A DNA stretch of 64,000 nt, from NCBI GenBank assembly GCA_949751835.1, contig CATKHK010000052.1:62001-126000 (forward strand). Direction: 5' to 3'. The position numbers were made by a program, and so were the translations under genes. Under the pieces are notes generated by a model. The model did no database searches, was not told where the DNA came from, and worked only from the letters and a program-made list of their open reading frames with translations. Shown one piece after another: positions 45,231 through 57,984 of this stretch (positions within the stretch are counted from its first letter, which is position 1; every line of letters begins with the position of its first letter). The DNA comes from Blepharisma japonicum. Lineage: Eukaryota > Ciliophora > Heterotrichea > Heterotrichida > Blepharismidae.

Positions 45231-48200
45231 TTATATAAATTTCCTCTTTGAATTCAATCTTGCTATTTCATCATTTTCTGCTTCTTCATTGTCATTTATG
45301 CAGAGCTCAATATTAGAGTTTTTTAATTCAATTGAGGCATCATCTTCTACTGCGTTTTCTGCTATTTCTTGATCCACCTTTTCAACTGAACATTTGTTTT
45401 CTGATGTGCTCTTTGTTTCTTTCTTAGAAACAAAATTGATTTCTTTTTTGTTGATTTCACAGGCTTCTACCTTTCCCAGCATAAATTTAAATAGGATGGA
45501 TATGTCCATACCTTTTTCAGTGATAATTAGGGATGGAATTTTTTTCGCTTTGAAAGCTCCTCATACTAAAATTGCAACCCAACCCGCCAATTGAAAGCAG
45601 AGTCACAGTATAAAAGTCACTTTAAGAACATTTGCTAAGGAAGTAAACATCACAGACCAAATAACCATAAACATTGTTATAAATAATAGCAAACATACTT
45701 TATCGTAGTTATAAGTTTTTACTCGAAGTATAATCCATAAATAAATCATTAATAATACCATATATACAAATCCATATATTTCTGGCTGATAAATACCCAT
45801 AGTTTTTTTTAGAATTACAAAGAAAACTTGGGTTAAGCTTTTGATTACAAGATACTTTGGCATTGTTTTAATATGCAAAGAAACTTGTGTTTCTTGATAC
45901 ATTGGCCTATAGTAAACCGTCAAAGGCACATAAATAAAGATTACAACTATAGATAGCAGAGCGAATGCTAAATGCTTTCCTTGCCAGCAATATTGATAGC
46001 AATCTTTATCTAAATAAGTATCAGAAATAGAATCTCCAGTTGCATGAGTACATGAAAAGATGTTTAATAAAAACGAAATTATTGGGATAAATAAAGCATT
46101 ACCTACAAGAGGCAATATAGCATCTGCAAAATAACTTAAATTTACACAAAATTTTCATATGAAAATGCTTTTGAACCTTGTAATAGTAAATACATTCAAA
46201 AATATACTGAATGTAGCAGCGCTAAGAGTAATAACCATTGTAATCCAAAATACTGTTCCTTTAAAATAAACTAAGCCTTCTAAGTCAATAGAAATTGATT
46301 TACTTATATAGGAAACTGCAGAATTTATAGATGAACTGGATGGACCTAAATATAAATATTGAAAAAAATCAATTGCAATAATTAAATAAACCATCATATC
46401 AGCAAATTTTAATTTTTTGGGTTTCTCCAATTTGGGAAAGTCAACTACTTTCCATTTTTTTCATATTATTCATGTGATAATTCCGGATATGGAGAAAATT
46501 ATAAAGCATGCCACAAAAAGCATCCCAATGCCAACACTAGAATTTTTTACAAGCTTTTTTTCAAAGGGACAGTCAAATTCATTATGTCTTTTATCTGTCG
46601 GGATTGTTTTGGAGTTTCCTGGCCATGTGACTTGCTGTATTACGTTAAACGGAATTGATGATCCTGGAGTGTAAACTACAACTGAAGTTTCGTAATATGT
46701 TTTGTCAGTAGTATTATAGTAAAAGTTAAAAAGATTGATAGGAGCTGAATTTCTATTATTGCTGCTTGATTCAATTGAAATTGCTCCACTGCAGCCCACA
46801 AATTTCTGTTTTCTCAAATTTTTATTCAATATCAATGGGTTTTCTATATCTTCCCCTTTGTTAATTGTATAATCAAGCCCACGAGCTGCAAGCATAAATG
46901 CATCAAATGAAAAGCATTTATAGCTTGGATCTTGAGGGTAAAAAGCTTTTGATATTTCAGATTTAATTTGTTTTCCATAATCACCAATATACTCATCACT
47001 AAAAGCGCTTAAAGAGCCAAGCATTAACTCTTTTCTTTTCATTATGTACTCATCAATCTCATTTGAAATAGACTGAATACCGCCAGTTTTACTATAAAAA
47101 AACGGAACAAATTCTCCTTCTCTGAATCCAGCATCATAAAACCCTTCTATTGCATGCCAAGCATATGGATTTTCCATAAACATAACACAGACTCTTGCTT
47201 TAGATTCATAAATATTTTTAAATATATACTTATACTTTGTATAATTTGTCCTCAAGTACGTTTGCGGAATCAGTCTTTTGTCTTCATCATTTAATATAGA
47301 TATTCCTAGCACTGTACATTGTTGTACGAATGTTTTATATACAGATAAGACTGATGATTTATCACTATAAATTACTGCTACATTTTTTCATCCAAAATAG
47401 GCTAAACTTTTGGCCATAATTACTGCAAAATATTCTGAACTTGTTATGATCCTCATGTATTCTGGATATTCTGTTTTATTTGATAATGTTGCAACTCGGG
47501 TTCCAGCACCACAATGAGGGATCTCTAATCCTAATTTTCGAAAAATTGTAATATATCCAACTGCTCCAGCACTAAATGAGGGTGAAAGAAATGCAACTCC
47601 AAGCTGATCTTTCAATGGGCTCATACAGTTATAATAAAAATCGAAATCGTATACATTTGCTCCACAATTTGTTTCAAACTGTAAAATATAAAAATTTTTT
47701 AACAGATCAGTTGAATTATTCATAACCCATTGTGCATACAAAGAGCCTAAAAAATTCTGAGGATTTAATAAATTTGTCACTCCGTTTGGTTCAGCTGATC
47801 CAGAAGCAACTGATAGTACGATCTCTGTTTTTGATATTTTTGGAAAGATAGTTGTATTTCCAGGAAAAATAAATGTTTTATTAAAAATACGAAATTTTGA
47901 ATTTTCTATTTCAGCTTTCAAAATCTTCTCGTTGCTATCTATATTTATTATTGAAAATATAGGCAATTTTCTATGTTGATAAGTATTTGACTCAAATAAT
48001 TCCTTTAGAAGAAGTGAATCGAAATTTTGGGATAGCTGTAACCTTGAATATCTTGATTTAAATTCAAGAAACATATCAGTAAAATGCTTTATTGCTAAAA
48101 TTTCATATTCAGAATATGATTCTGCAGTTTCTAGACCCTTTTCGACATACAAAATTAAACCATCCTCGTCTGCTGCCCAAATACTAGAGCTTCCGGCAAG

Positions 48201-48875
48201 AACTCCAGCATCTTTTTTATAGACTTTTTCTTCTTTGAGATTTTCAATTAATTCCTGAAAATTTTCTCCTTCTTCTAAAATAAAAAACATTTGGATTCCA
48301 TCTGGTTTAATAATTTTGCTAATCAAATTACTTATTCTTCCTTTGTTTATTGCATCAGGAAGAATTACTTTTAAGGAAACCTGATTTTTCAGTCGTTTTT
48401 CAATATTTGACACAATTTTCACATTTTTTGGCAAATCGTTTGATATAATTGCTAAATTCGTTCAGCCAAAAAAATTAATAATTAATTCAGCAATTTCCTG
48501 ATGTTGATCAATTGAATTATGGAGAAAAAATTGTCATTCTCCGTCATAACTTGCATCAACATTCATTTTGAGATTAACTATTTTGTTATTCTCTGTATAT
48601 TCATAAATAATTCTATTTCAATATATGTCAAAAGTTGCATCAACAATCATAAAATTTATTTGTGTATCTAAAATCTCATTCAAATTGTGGCTTGGAGTCA
48701 TTCTTATAAAATTCACACCAAAAATTTGTTCACTTTGATTAATTGTGTTAGACAAACTATTTGTCGCGTCTGTTACAAATTTTGAATTTGTTTGCTCCGA
48801 ATAAAGGACAGTAATTATGAGATCTCCAAGTGAATGCACTAATTGAATAAGCCCAAAAAAGACAACGAAAATCAT
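45231..48875 (-). CDS. Double Venus-flytrap multi-pass receptor, copy 1
   Basis: 1214 residues, one frame with many TGA=Trp. Signal peptide (~1-16). Two PBP1/Venus-flytrap modules in tandem: each has the hallmark Ser/Asp-x-x-Gln or Ser-Ser-Glu...Phe-Gly-Trp strand (Trp138 and Trp496, 358 residues apart, one module length). Then about nine hydrophobic helices (~780-1110) and a Lys/Glu-rich cytosolic tail. Single flytraps occur in class C GPCRs and glutamate receptors, where they bind small ligands; here two are fused in one chain. The helix region is not a clear seven-helix class C core. Highly similar to the next two genes, same strand, head to tail. Stop TAA. Confidence 0.88.
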
Positions 48876-49424
48876 CTTTTAATTTATTTTGATAAGGAAT
48901 CTATTATGCTATGAATTTAATAAATGATCTTAAAAGAAATTCAATCAACCATAAAAACATTTTCTTAAAATAAAAAATTTTGACCTCTTAAAAAACAAAT
49001 TGTGAACAACGAAGTGATCAGCTCAAAATTTGCATTTTTTATTAAAATAAGCTAAAATCTGTTGTTTAAATGAATCACTGAATAAAAATATTGATTTATA
49101 AAAGTTTTTCATTGCCTTCTTAATTTATACCAAATTTTATATTTATCAACCGTAATCTTTTTGATTTTAATTATTAAATGATAAATCAATAATAATCCAT
49201 TGTAAAAAATGATAATTTCTTATTTATTTATCAATTGAGAGTAAACCTATAAGTAATCAAAACAAATTATTCAAAAACTATAGGGTTGCACCATTGCGAA
49301 TTAATTAATTAATATTTATCTCTTAAAATATTTTAAAATAAAATTAATATTAAATAGGTTAAATGCATCTATTCATTAAAATTATAACATTTCTAGATCA
49401 TAAAGAATTTAAATTTTGTGTTGA
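48876..49424. promoter_or_regulatory. Spacer between receptor copies 1 and 2
   Basis: 549 bp, AT-rich. Shares with the next spacer a conserved block (49173-49201) and, ~106 bp upstream of the copy 1 start, an oligo-T/AAGAGGTC element. No coding frame. Confidence 0.55.
48981..48996 (-). promoter_or_regulatory. Shared upstream element, receptor copy 1
   Basis: Minus strand GTTTTTTAAGAGGTCA, ending ~106 bp before the ATG. Related sequence sits ~121 and ~123 bp before the ATGs of copies 2 and 3. Confidence 0.45.
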
Positions 49425-52400
49425 TTATAAAAGTCTTCTGTTTGAATTCATTCTAGCTGTTTCGTCGTTTTTTGCTTCTTCATTATCATCAATTCTCAAT
49501 GGATTGCCAGAGCTCCAAAAAATTTGAGAAGCGTTTTCTTCCATTAATATTTCTATTTTGTTTTCGTTTACCTTTTCATGCAAAATATTGATTTTGCATG
49601 AGTCATTTATTTCTTTCTTAGAAACATATTTCATTTCTTTTGCGTTTATTGCATCAGCTTCAACTTTTCCCATCATAAATTTAAAAAGAATAGATATGTC
49701 CATTCCTTTTTCAATGATAATCATAGATGGAAGCTTTTTGGCTTTCAGTGCTCCCCAGAGTAAAATAGAAGCCCACCCAGTCATTTGGCAGCAAAGCCAA
49801 TATATAAAATTTGCTTCAAGCATGTTTGATAAAGATGTAAATAGCACAGACCAAACCACCATTAGCATTGTTATAAGCAATAGTAAGCATATTTTATCGT
49901 AATTATATGCCTTTATGCGATTAATAATCCAAATATAAATTGAAAATAAAATCAAATAAACAAATCCATGTATACCTGGCTGATAAAGACCAAGCGTTTT
50001 TTTAAGGACTACAAAAAAAATCTGAGTTAGGCTTTTGATGACAAGGTACTTTGGCATTGTTTTAATGTGTAAAGATTCTTGTACTTCTTGATACACTGGT
50101 CGGTAGTACACAGTTAAAGGTACATAAATAAAAGTAGCAGCTATCGATAGCAGAGCAAATGCTAAATGTTTTCCTTGCCAGCAATATTGATAGCAATCTT
50201 TGTCTAGGTAAGTATCAGAAATAGAGTCACTAGTAGCATGAGTGCATGAAAAAATGTTTAAAAGAAATGAGATTATTGGGATAAATAAAGCGTTTCCAAG
50301 CAAAGGCATCAATGCTTCTGCAAAAACTCTTATGCTTGTGCAAATTTTCATTTTGAATAAATTTTTAAATTTAGTAACTGTAAATATATTTAGAAATATA
50401 CTTAATAAAACAGCACAAAGTGTGATTACCATTGTGATTCAAAAAATTGTTCCTTTAAAAGTAATAAAACTTGTTAAGTCAACAGAAGTTGCTTCACTCA
50501 TATAAGCTACTGCAGAATTCATTGATGAGACTGGTGGACCTAAATATAAATATTGAAAGAACTCAATTGTGAGGACCAAATAAACCATCATATCGGCAAA
50601 TTTTATTTTTTTGGGTTTTACTAATTTTGGATAATCAACAATTTTTCATTTTTTTCATATAAGTCAGGTAATAATCCCTGAAATAGAAAAAATCGAAAAG
50701 CATACAGCAAAGAGAACTCCAACACCAGCTTGAGAATTGCTGACTAGCCGTTTTTCGAACGGGCAGTCCCAGTTTTTATCTCTTGTATCATCTGGAACAG
50801 TTTTAGAGTTTTTTGGTCACGTTACTTGCTGTATTACATTAAAAGGAATTGCTGATTCTGGGGTGTAAACTATTACTGATGTCTCGATATATGTTTTGCT
50901 AGTTTCATTATAATAAAAATTAAAGAGATTGATAGGAGCAGAATTCCTATTGTTGCTATCTGACTCAATAGAAATTATTCCGCTGCAGCCCAAAAATCTT
51001 TGGTTCCTAAAATTTCTATTCAATATCAATGGATTTTCTATATCATCCCCTCGCTTAATTGTATAGTCAAGTCCATGAGCTGCTAGCATAAAGGCATCAA
51101 ATGAAAAGCATTTATAGCTGGGATTTTGAGGGTAAAAGGCTTTTGTTATTTCAGCTTTTATTTGTTTCCCATAGTCTCCAATGTATTCATCGCTGAAAAC
51201 ACTCAAAGAGCCAAGCATTAATTCTTTTCTTTTCTTTATATATATATCAAGGTCATTTGAAATAGACTGAACACCACCAGTTTTACTGTCAAAAATAGGA
51301 ATAAGATCTCCTTCCCTAAATCCAACATCATAAAGACCTTCAATAATATACCAAGCATTTGGATTATCAACAAATAAAACACAAACCCTCACCTTGGTCT
51401 TATACATACTTTGGAAAATGTATTTATACTGTGTGAAATTAGCCCTCAAGTATCCTACTGGAATCATTCTTTTGTCCTCATCATTTAATATAGATATTCC
51501 TAGTCTTTCACATTCCTGAGCGAATGTTTTGTATTCTGCCGTATCTGCTGCTTTACTTGAATAAATAACTGCGACATTTTTTCACCCAAAATACGCTAAA
51601 CTTTTGGCTATAATTACTGCGAAGTAATCATTACTTGTAGTAACCCTCATATATTCTGGATACACTGTTTTATTTGATAATATGGCAGTTCTTACTCCAG
51701 CACCACAATGAGGAATCTCCAATCCCAATTTTCGAAAAACACTAATATAGCCAACTGCTCCAGCCCCAAATGAAGGAGAAAGAAACGCAACCCCAAGCTG
51801 ATTTTTTACTGGGCTCATGCATTTACAATAAAAATCAAAATTGTATACATTCGCTCCACAATCTGTTTGAAACATAGATATATAAAAATTTTGAAGCAGA
51901 GAGGTTGAGTTATTTACGACTCACTGTGCATATAATGATCCCAAAAAGTTCTGAGGGTTAAAAAGATTTACAACACCATTTGGTTCAGTTGATCCAGAAG
52001 CAATTGATAATACAATCTCTGTTTCTGATATTTTGGGAAAAGAAGTGGTGTTTCCAGGATAAATAAATGTTCTATTAAAAATGTGAAATGTTGAGTTTTC
52101 TACTTCAGCTTTCAAAAATTTTTCATTATTGTCAATGTTTATAATTGAAAATATAGGCAATTTTCTATGTTGATAGGTATTCGACTCAAATAATTGCTTA
52201 AGAAGAAGCGAATTGAATTCTTCAAACTGTTGTGAACTTGAATATCTAGATTTGAATTCTAGAACTATGTCAGTAAAGTATTTTATTGATAAAATTTCAT
52301 ACTCAGAATATGATTCTGCGGTTTCTAAGCCTTTTTCAACATACAAAATTAGGCCGCTTTCATTAGCTGCTCAAATGCTAGAGCTACCTGCAAGAACTCC

Positions 52401-53069
52401 TGCACCTTTTTTATAGATTTTCTCATTCTTGAGATTTTCAATTAAATACTGGAAATTTTCTCCTTCTTTCAAAATAAAAAACATTTGAATGCCTTCAGGT
52501 TTAATAATTTTGCTAATTAAACTACTTATTCTTTCTTTATCTATTGAGTCAGGAAGGATTATTTTTTGTGAAATTTGATTTTTTAGCCGTTTTTCGATAT
52601 TAGATGCCATTTTCACACTTGTCGGAAAATCGTTTGATAATATTGCCAAATTCTTTCAGCCAAAAAAATTTATGACTAATTCAGCTATTTCATTATGCTG
52701 ATCAATTGAATTATGGAGAAAAAATTGTCATTCGCCGTCATAATTTGCATCTAAGTTCATATTCAGATTCACTATATTGTTATTCTCAGTATACTCATAT
52801 ATCATTTTATTCCAGAATATATCAAAAGTTGCATCTACAATCATCAAATTCTGCTTAGCGTCTAAAATATCAGCCAAGTTTTGGTTTAGAGTCACCTCTA
52901 TGAATTGAATGTCAAAAAATTGTTCATTTTGATTTATTGTGTTATATAAACTGTTTTTGGCATCTCTTACAAAATTTGAATTTGTTTGTATAGAATAAAG
53001 CACATAAATCATAATATCCCCAAGTGCGTATGCTAATTGAAAAAGGCCAAGATAGATAATGAGGATCAT
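49425..53069 (-). CDS. Double Venus-flytrap multi-pass receptor, copy 2
   Basis: 1214 residues, exactly the length of copy 1, with the same order: signal peptide, two flytrap modules, about nine helices, charged tail. The Cys-containing loop before the fifth helix (Cys-Thr-His-Ala...Asp-Lys-Asp-Cys-Tyr-Gln-Tyr-Cys-Trp) is identical in plan in all three copies, suggesting disulfides. The two flytraps are aligned without gaps to copy 1 over long stretches. The tail diverges most and is Glu/Asn-rich. Intact frame throughout, TGA=Trp, stop TAA. An unequal-crossover tandem duplicate is the simplest origin. Confidence 0.88.
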
Positions 53070-53600
53070 TTTTTGGTTTAATTTATTATAGACCAGAATG
53101 AATTTAATTTATTATGATGCTAACCTATGCTTAAATTCTCTATACCAAATCAATAGACTCAAAAAGATTGCTTTAAACTTAGAACAGCTTGACCTTTTAA
53201 AAAAAAAAAAAGAAATCCAAAAATTTACAATAAATCCAACTAAAAATATTTTTTGCCAAAAATCCTCTATTTAATCAGGTGCAATCCCTAGGCGATTATT
53301 TGTTTTCTTTGAATGGCATATCATTTATAAAGAATTCTTTAACATATGTTTACTGATTTAAATTAAAAGGAGCTTAATTTTATTTAAATGATAAATTAAT
53401 AATAATCCATTTAGCTGTCTATTTATAATCAAAATGAGTGAAATTCTTTAATTAATTTGAAATTACAAAGAAATCATAATTTACAAAAGTATATATGTCT
53501 AAATAGAGTAAACAAAAAGCTATTAGCATATTCTAAATTAATTCATAAAAATTTTATTAGAATAAGTTTGTTGGCATAAAAATCATAGCACCTACATTAA
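53070..53600. promoter_or_regulatory. Spacer between receptor copies 2 and 3
   Basis: 531 bp; carries the conserved block at 53383-53412 (AAATGATAAATTAATAATAA and onward, also at 49176) and the oligo-A/T element at 53190-53212. No frame. Confidence 0.55.
53190..53212 (-). promoter_or_regulatory. Shared upstream element, receptor copy 2
   Basis: Minus strand has a T-run of 13 followed by AAAAGGTCA, ~121 bp before the ATG of copy 2. Confidence 0.45.
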
Positions 53601-56600
53601 TTAAATAAATTTCCTATTTGTATTCATTCCTGTTGTGTCATCACTCTTTCCCTCTTCATTTTCATCAATTTTTAGACCATTATCAGAACTCAAAAACTTT
53701 TCATCAGACTTCTCATCTTCAATAATTATTTCTATTTTATCCTCGTCTGCTACTTTTACATTAGAATCATCTTTTTTAGAATTATCAGGATCAGTAACTT
53801 CTTTCTTAGAAACAAATTTGATTTCTTTTTTGCCAATTTGGCTAGCTTCAATCTTTCCTAACATAAATTTAAACAAAATTGATACGTCAATTCCTTTTTC
53901 TGTGATAATTAAGGATGGAATTTTTTTTGCTTTTATAAATCCCCAGAGTAAAATAGCAGCTCAGCCAATCAGCTGACAGCACATCCAAAGTATAAAAGTT
54001 ACTTCAAGTATATTTGCTAAAGATGTAAATAGCACAGACCAAATCACCATAAGCATTGATATGAATAGCAGCAAACACATTCTATCATAATTATATGCCT
54101 TTATGCGAAGGATAATTCAAATGTAGATTGAAAATAAAATCAAATAGACAAATCCATGTATTTCTGGCTGATAAAGGCCAAGTGTTTTCTTAAGGACTAC
54201 AAATAATATCTGAGTTAAGCTTTTAATAACAAGGTATTTTGGCATTGTTTTGATGTGCAAGGACTCTTGCACTTCTTGATAAACCGGTCTATAATATACA
54301 GTCAAAGGAACATAAATAAAAATTGCGATTATAGATTGAATAGCAAATGCTAAGTGTTTTCCTTGCCAACAATATTGATAGCAATCTTTATCTAAATAAG
54401 TATCAGAAATAGAGTCTCCATTGGCATGAGTGCATGAAAATACATTTAATAGAAATGAAATTATTGGGATAAATAAAGCGTTTCCAACCAAAGGCATTAA
54501 TGTCTCTGCAAATAGTCTTAAATTTACACAGCATCTTCATTTAAAAACATGCTTAAACCTTGTAACTGTAAAAACATTTAGAAATATACTTAATAAAACG
54601 GCACAAATAGCGAGAATCATTAAAACCCAAAATACTGTCCCTTTAAAAGTAATAAAATTTGATAAATCAACAGAAGTTGCTTCGCTCATATAAGCTACTG
54701 CAGAATTCATTGATGAAATTGGCGGACCTAAATATAAATATTGAAAAAATTCAATCGCTATAACCAAATAAACAATCATGTCAGCAAACTTTAGTTTTTT
54801 TGTTTTCTCCAATTTAGGATAATCAACAATTTTTCATTTTTTCCATATTAACCAAGTGATAATGCCTGATACTGAAAAAATTGAGAAACATACCCCAAAA
54901 AGCATCCCAATACCACTTGCAGAATTTCTAACAAGCTTTTTATCAAATGGGCAGTCTCAATTTATATCTCTCATGTCTACAGGAACTTTGTAGGAGCCCC
55001 CAGGCCATATTATTGGCCCCATCAAATCAAATAGTGTGGATGACTCAGGATAATAAACTATAACTGATGCCTCGATATAAGTTTTACTAGTTTCATTATA
55101 ATAAAAATTAAAGAGAGTGATAGGTGCAGAATTTCTATTATTACTGCCTGATTCAATAGAAATAATTCCGCTGCAGCCCACAAATTTTTGTTTCCTCAAA
55201 TTTTTATTCAGTGTTAATGGATTTTCTATGTCCTCACCTCTATTAATGGTATAATCAAGCCCATGAGCTGCAAGCATAAAGGCATCAAATGAAAAGCATT
55301 TATAGCTAGGATCTTGAGGGTAAAATGCCTGCGCTATTCCTGTTTTAATTTGTTTTCCATAATCTCCAACATATTCATTGCCGAACACACTCAAAGAGCC
55401 AAGCATAAGTTCTTTTCTTTTCTTTATATATATATCAAGCTCATTTGAAATAGCCTGAACACCTCCTGTTTTACTGTAGAAAACAGGAACAAGATCTCCT
55501 TCCCTAAATCCAACATCATAAAGCCCTTCAATTGCATGCCAAGCATATGGATTTTCTACAAGAATAATACAAACCCTCGCTTTAGACTCATAAATATTTT
55601 GAAATACATGCTTATATTGTGTAAAATTTGTCCTCGTATATGTCGGTGAAATAATTCTTTTGTTTTCATCATTCAAAATATTTAGCCCATATAATTCACA
55701 TTGCTGTACAAATTTCTTGTAGACAGGGATAATTGATGATTTATTAGCATAAATAACAGCAACGTTTTTTCAGCCAAAATATGGAGTACCTTTGGCTAAA
55801 ACAACTGCAAAATATTCAGCACTTGTAGTGACCCGCATATATTCAGGATATTGAGTTTTATTAGATAAAGTAGCAACTCGAGTTCCAGCGCCACATTGAG
55901 GGATCTCTAATTCTAATGCTCGAAGGACTGAAATATATCCTAATGCTCCAGCACTAAATGAAGGTGAAAGAAATGCGACTCCAAGCTTATCTTTGTTTGA
56001 GCTCATACAGTTATAATAAAAATTGAAATCATATGTGTTTGAGCCACAGTCAGTTTGGAATTGAGTAATTAAGAAATTGTTAAGAAGAGAGGTTGAGTTA
56101 TTTACAACTCACTGTGCATACAAGGAGCCTAAAAAATTTTGAGGGTTTAAAAGATTTTTGGGCAAGCCATTTGGTTCTGTTGATCCTGAAGCAATAGAAA
56201 TTACAATCTCACTTTCTGATATTTTTGGAAAAACTGTCGTGTTTCCTGGGTAAAGAAATGTGTTATTGAATACCTGAAAAGTTGAATTGTAAACTTCTGC
56301 TTTAAGAAGCTTCTCTCCTTTGTCAATATTTATTATTGAAAATTTTGGCAATTTTCGATGCTGATATGTGTTTGACTCAAATATTTGCTGAATTAGCCGT
56401 GAATCAAATGATTCAATACTCAAATATTTTGATTTGAAATCTAGTATTATATCAGTAAATTGTTTTATTGCCAAAAACTCATATTCAGAATATGAGTTCG
56501 CTGCTTCCAATCCTTTCTCAACATAAATTATTAATCCATCCTCACCATCAAGCCAAATGCTGGTGCTTCCAGCTACTACACCTGCACCTTTTTTATAGAT

Positions 56601-57251
56601 TTTTTCATTTTTAAGACCTTCTAATAAATACTGAAAATGGTCTCCTTCTACCAGAACTAAAAACATCTGAATTCCTCCTGGCTTTATGATTTTCGCGATA
56701 TAATTTTCTATATTATCTTCAATTATTGTATCTGGAATTATCACTTTCAGCGAAATCTGGTTATTTAACCGTTTTTCAATATTGGAAGCTATTTTAAGAT
56801 TTGCCTGGACTTCACTAGAAACTATGGCTACATTACTTCACCCAAAAAAGTTTATAACTGATTCAGCAATATTTTGATGTTGATCAACAGAATTATGGAG
56901 AAAAAATTGCCAATCTCCTGTGTGGCTTGATTCAAGACTCAATATAAGGTTTACTATATTACTATCCTCAGTGTACTCATAAATTATTCTATTTCAATAA
57001 ATGTTAAAAGTCGCATCAACGATTATAAAATTCAGGTTGGTATCTAAAATATCAGCCAAATTTTGATTTAAAACCATTTCTATGAATTGAATATCAAAAA
57101 ATTGTCCACTTTGATTGAGCGTGTTAGATAAGCTGATTTTTGCATCTGTTACAAAATTTGAGTTTGTTTGCTCTGAATAAAGTACATAAATGATAAGATC
57201 TCCAAGTGAATGTGTTAATTGAATAAGGCTAAGATAAACAATGAAAAGCAT
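53601..57251 (-). CDS. Double Venus-flytrap multi-pass receptor, copy 3
   Basis: 1216 residues with the same architecture as copies 1 and 2. Both Phe-Gly-Trp strands use TGA for Trp. Differences cluster in the first flytrap and in the tail, which is Asp/Lys/Ser-rich here. The segment before the first helix differs from the others (Val-Asp-Met-Arg-Asp-Ile-Asn), replacing a Thr-Trp-Pro-Gly context kept in copy 1. Intact, stop TAA. The three copies keep open frames over 3.6 kb each, so all are under selection or recent. Confidence 0.88.
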
Positions 57252-57984
57252 TTTCTATTTTATTTATAATTGAACATGAATTATTTATGAATTAAGATAA
57301 TACATAAATTTGCTTTAATTTTATTAGAAAATCAAATTAAAAGATATTAGAAATTAATCCAACTAAAGAGCTCATACCTTTAAAAAAAAAACTCAGAATT
57401 AATAAAAGGATATGGAGATATATGAAAAATAATTTTATAAATTCGAATAATTTTATCAGTTTGAATGCGTATAAGATGATTTTATTAAATTGGATATTAA
57501 TTTGCATACAGTTTCTTCTTGATAAATTGCTTGAATATAAAACTAATAAAATACTAGCTTTAATTATTAATCAGTAGCAATGCACACTAGACTCTCTATA
57601 ATCTGAAAATTGAGAAAATTAGGCAAAAAATAGTTAGAAAAATTCTTGGCATATAAATCTAAAGAAAATGATTTAAAAATCATCAAATGAAATTTTTTGC
57701 AAAAGACTTCTCATAAAATATGCTATATTAATTTTTTAATGTGCCTATTGACCTTGAAGCGCTAAAATTGTTTTAGTACGCTCAAAAAAAATAATGAAGT
57801 ATCGAAGTATTCTGATGCTAATAGGGAAGCAAAAGTAGTAGCAAATTATATAAAATGAAGAATTTATCAACTCAATATGGAAAAAACTATATAATTCAAG
57901 ATTTACTTATCACTATTAAGTAATATTTTTCGCTCTATCATTTAACTTTAATTTAAGCATATTTCAATATATTTGAACTTACCA
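57252..57984. promoter_or_regulatory. Upstream region of receptor copy 3
   Basis: 733 bp between the copy 3 start and the 3' end of RFC4. Contains the third upstream element (57375-57392) and a 17-bp sequence (57566-57582) found exactly also at 31350-31366. No coding frame. Confidence 0.5.
57375..57392 (-). promoter_or_regulatory. Shared upstream element, receptor copy 3
   Basis: Minus strand GTTTTTTTTTTAAAGGTA, ~123 bp before the ATG; the most diverged of the three. Confidence 0.4.

Noticed and set aside
53190-53212. A-run as assembly artefact
   Set aside because: Equivalent runs occur at the same place upstream of the other two copies, so it is biological.
53635-53976. 113-codon frame antisense to receptor copy 3 tail
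   Set aside because: Same shadow effect, and equivalent frames appear opposite the other copies.
45231-57251. Simple class C (GABA-B-like) GPCR label
   Set aside because: Two flytraps and about nine rather than seven hydrophobic helices; kept as a looser receptor call.
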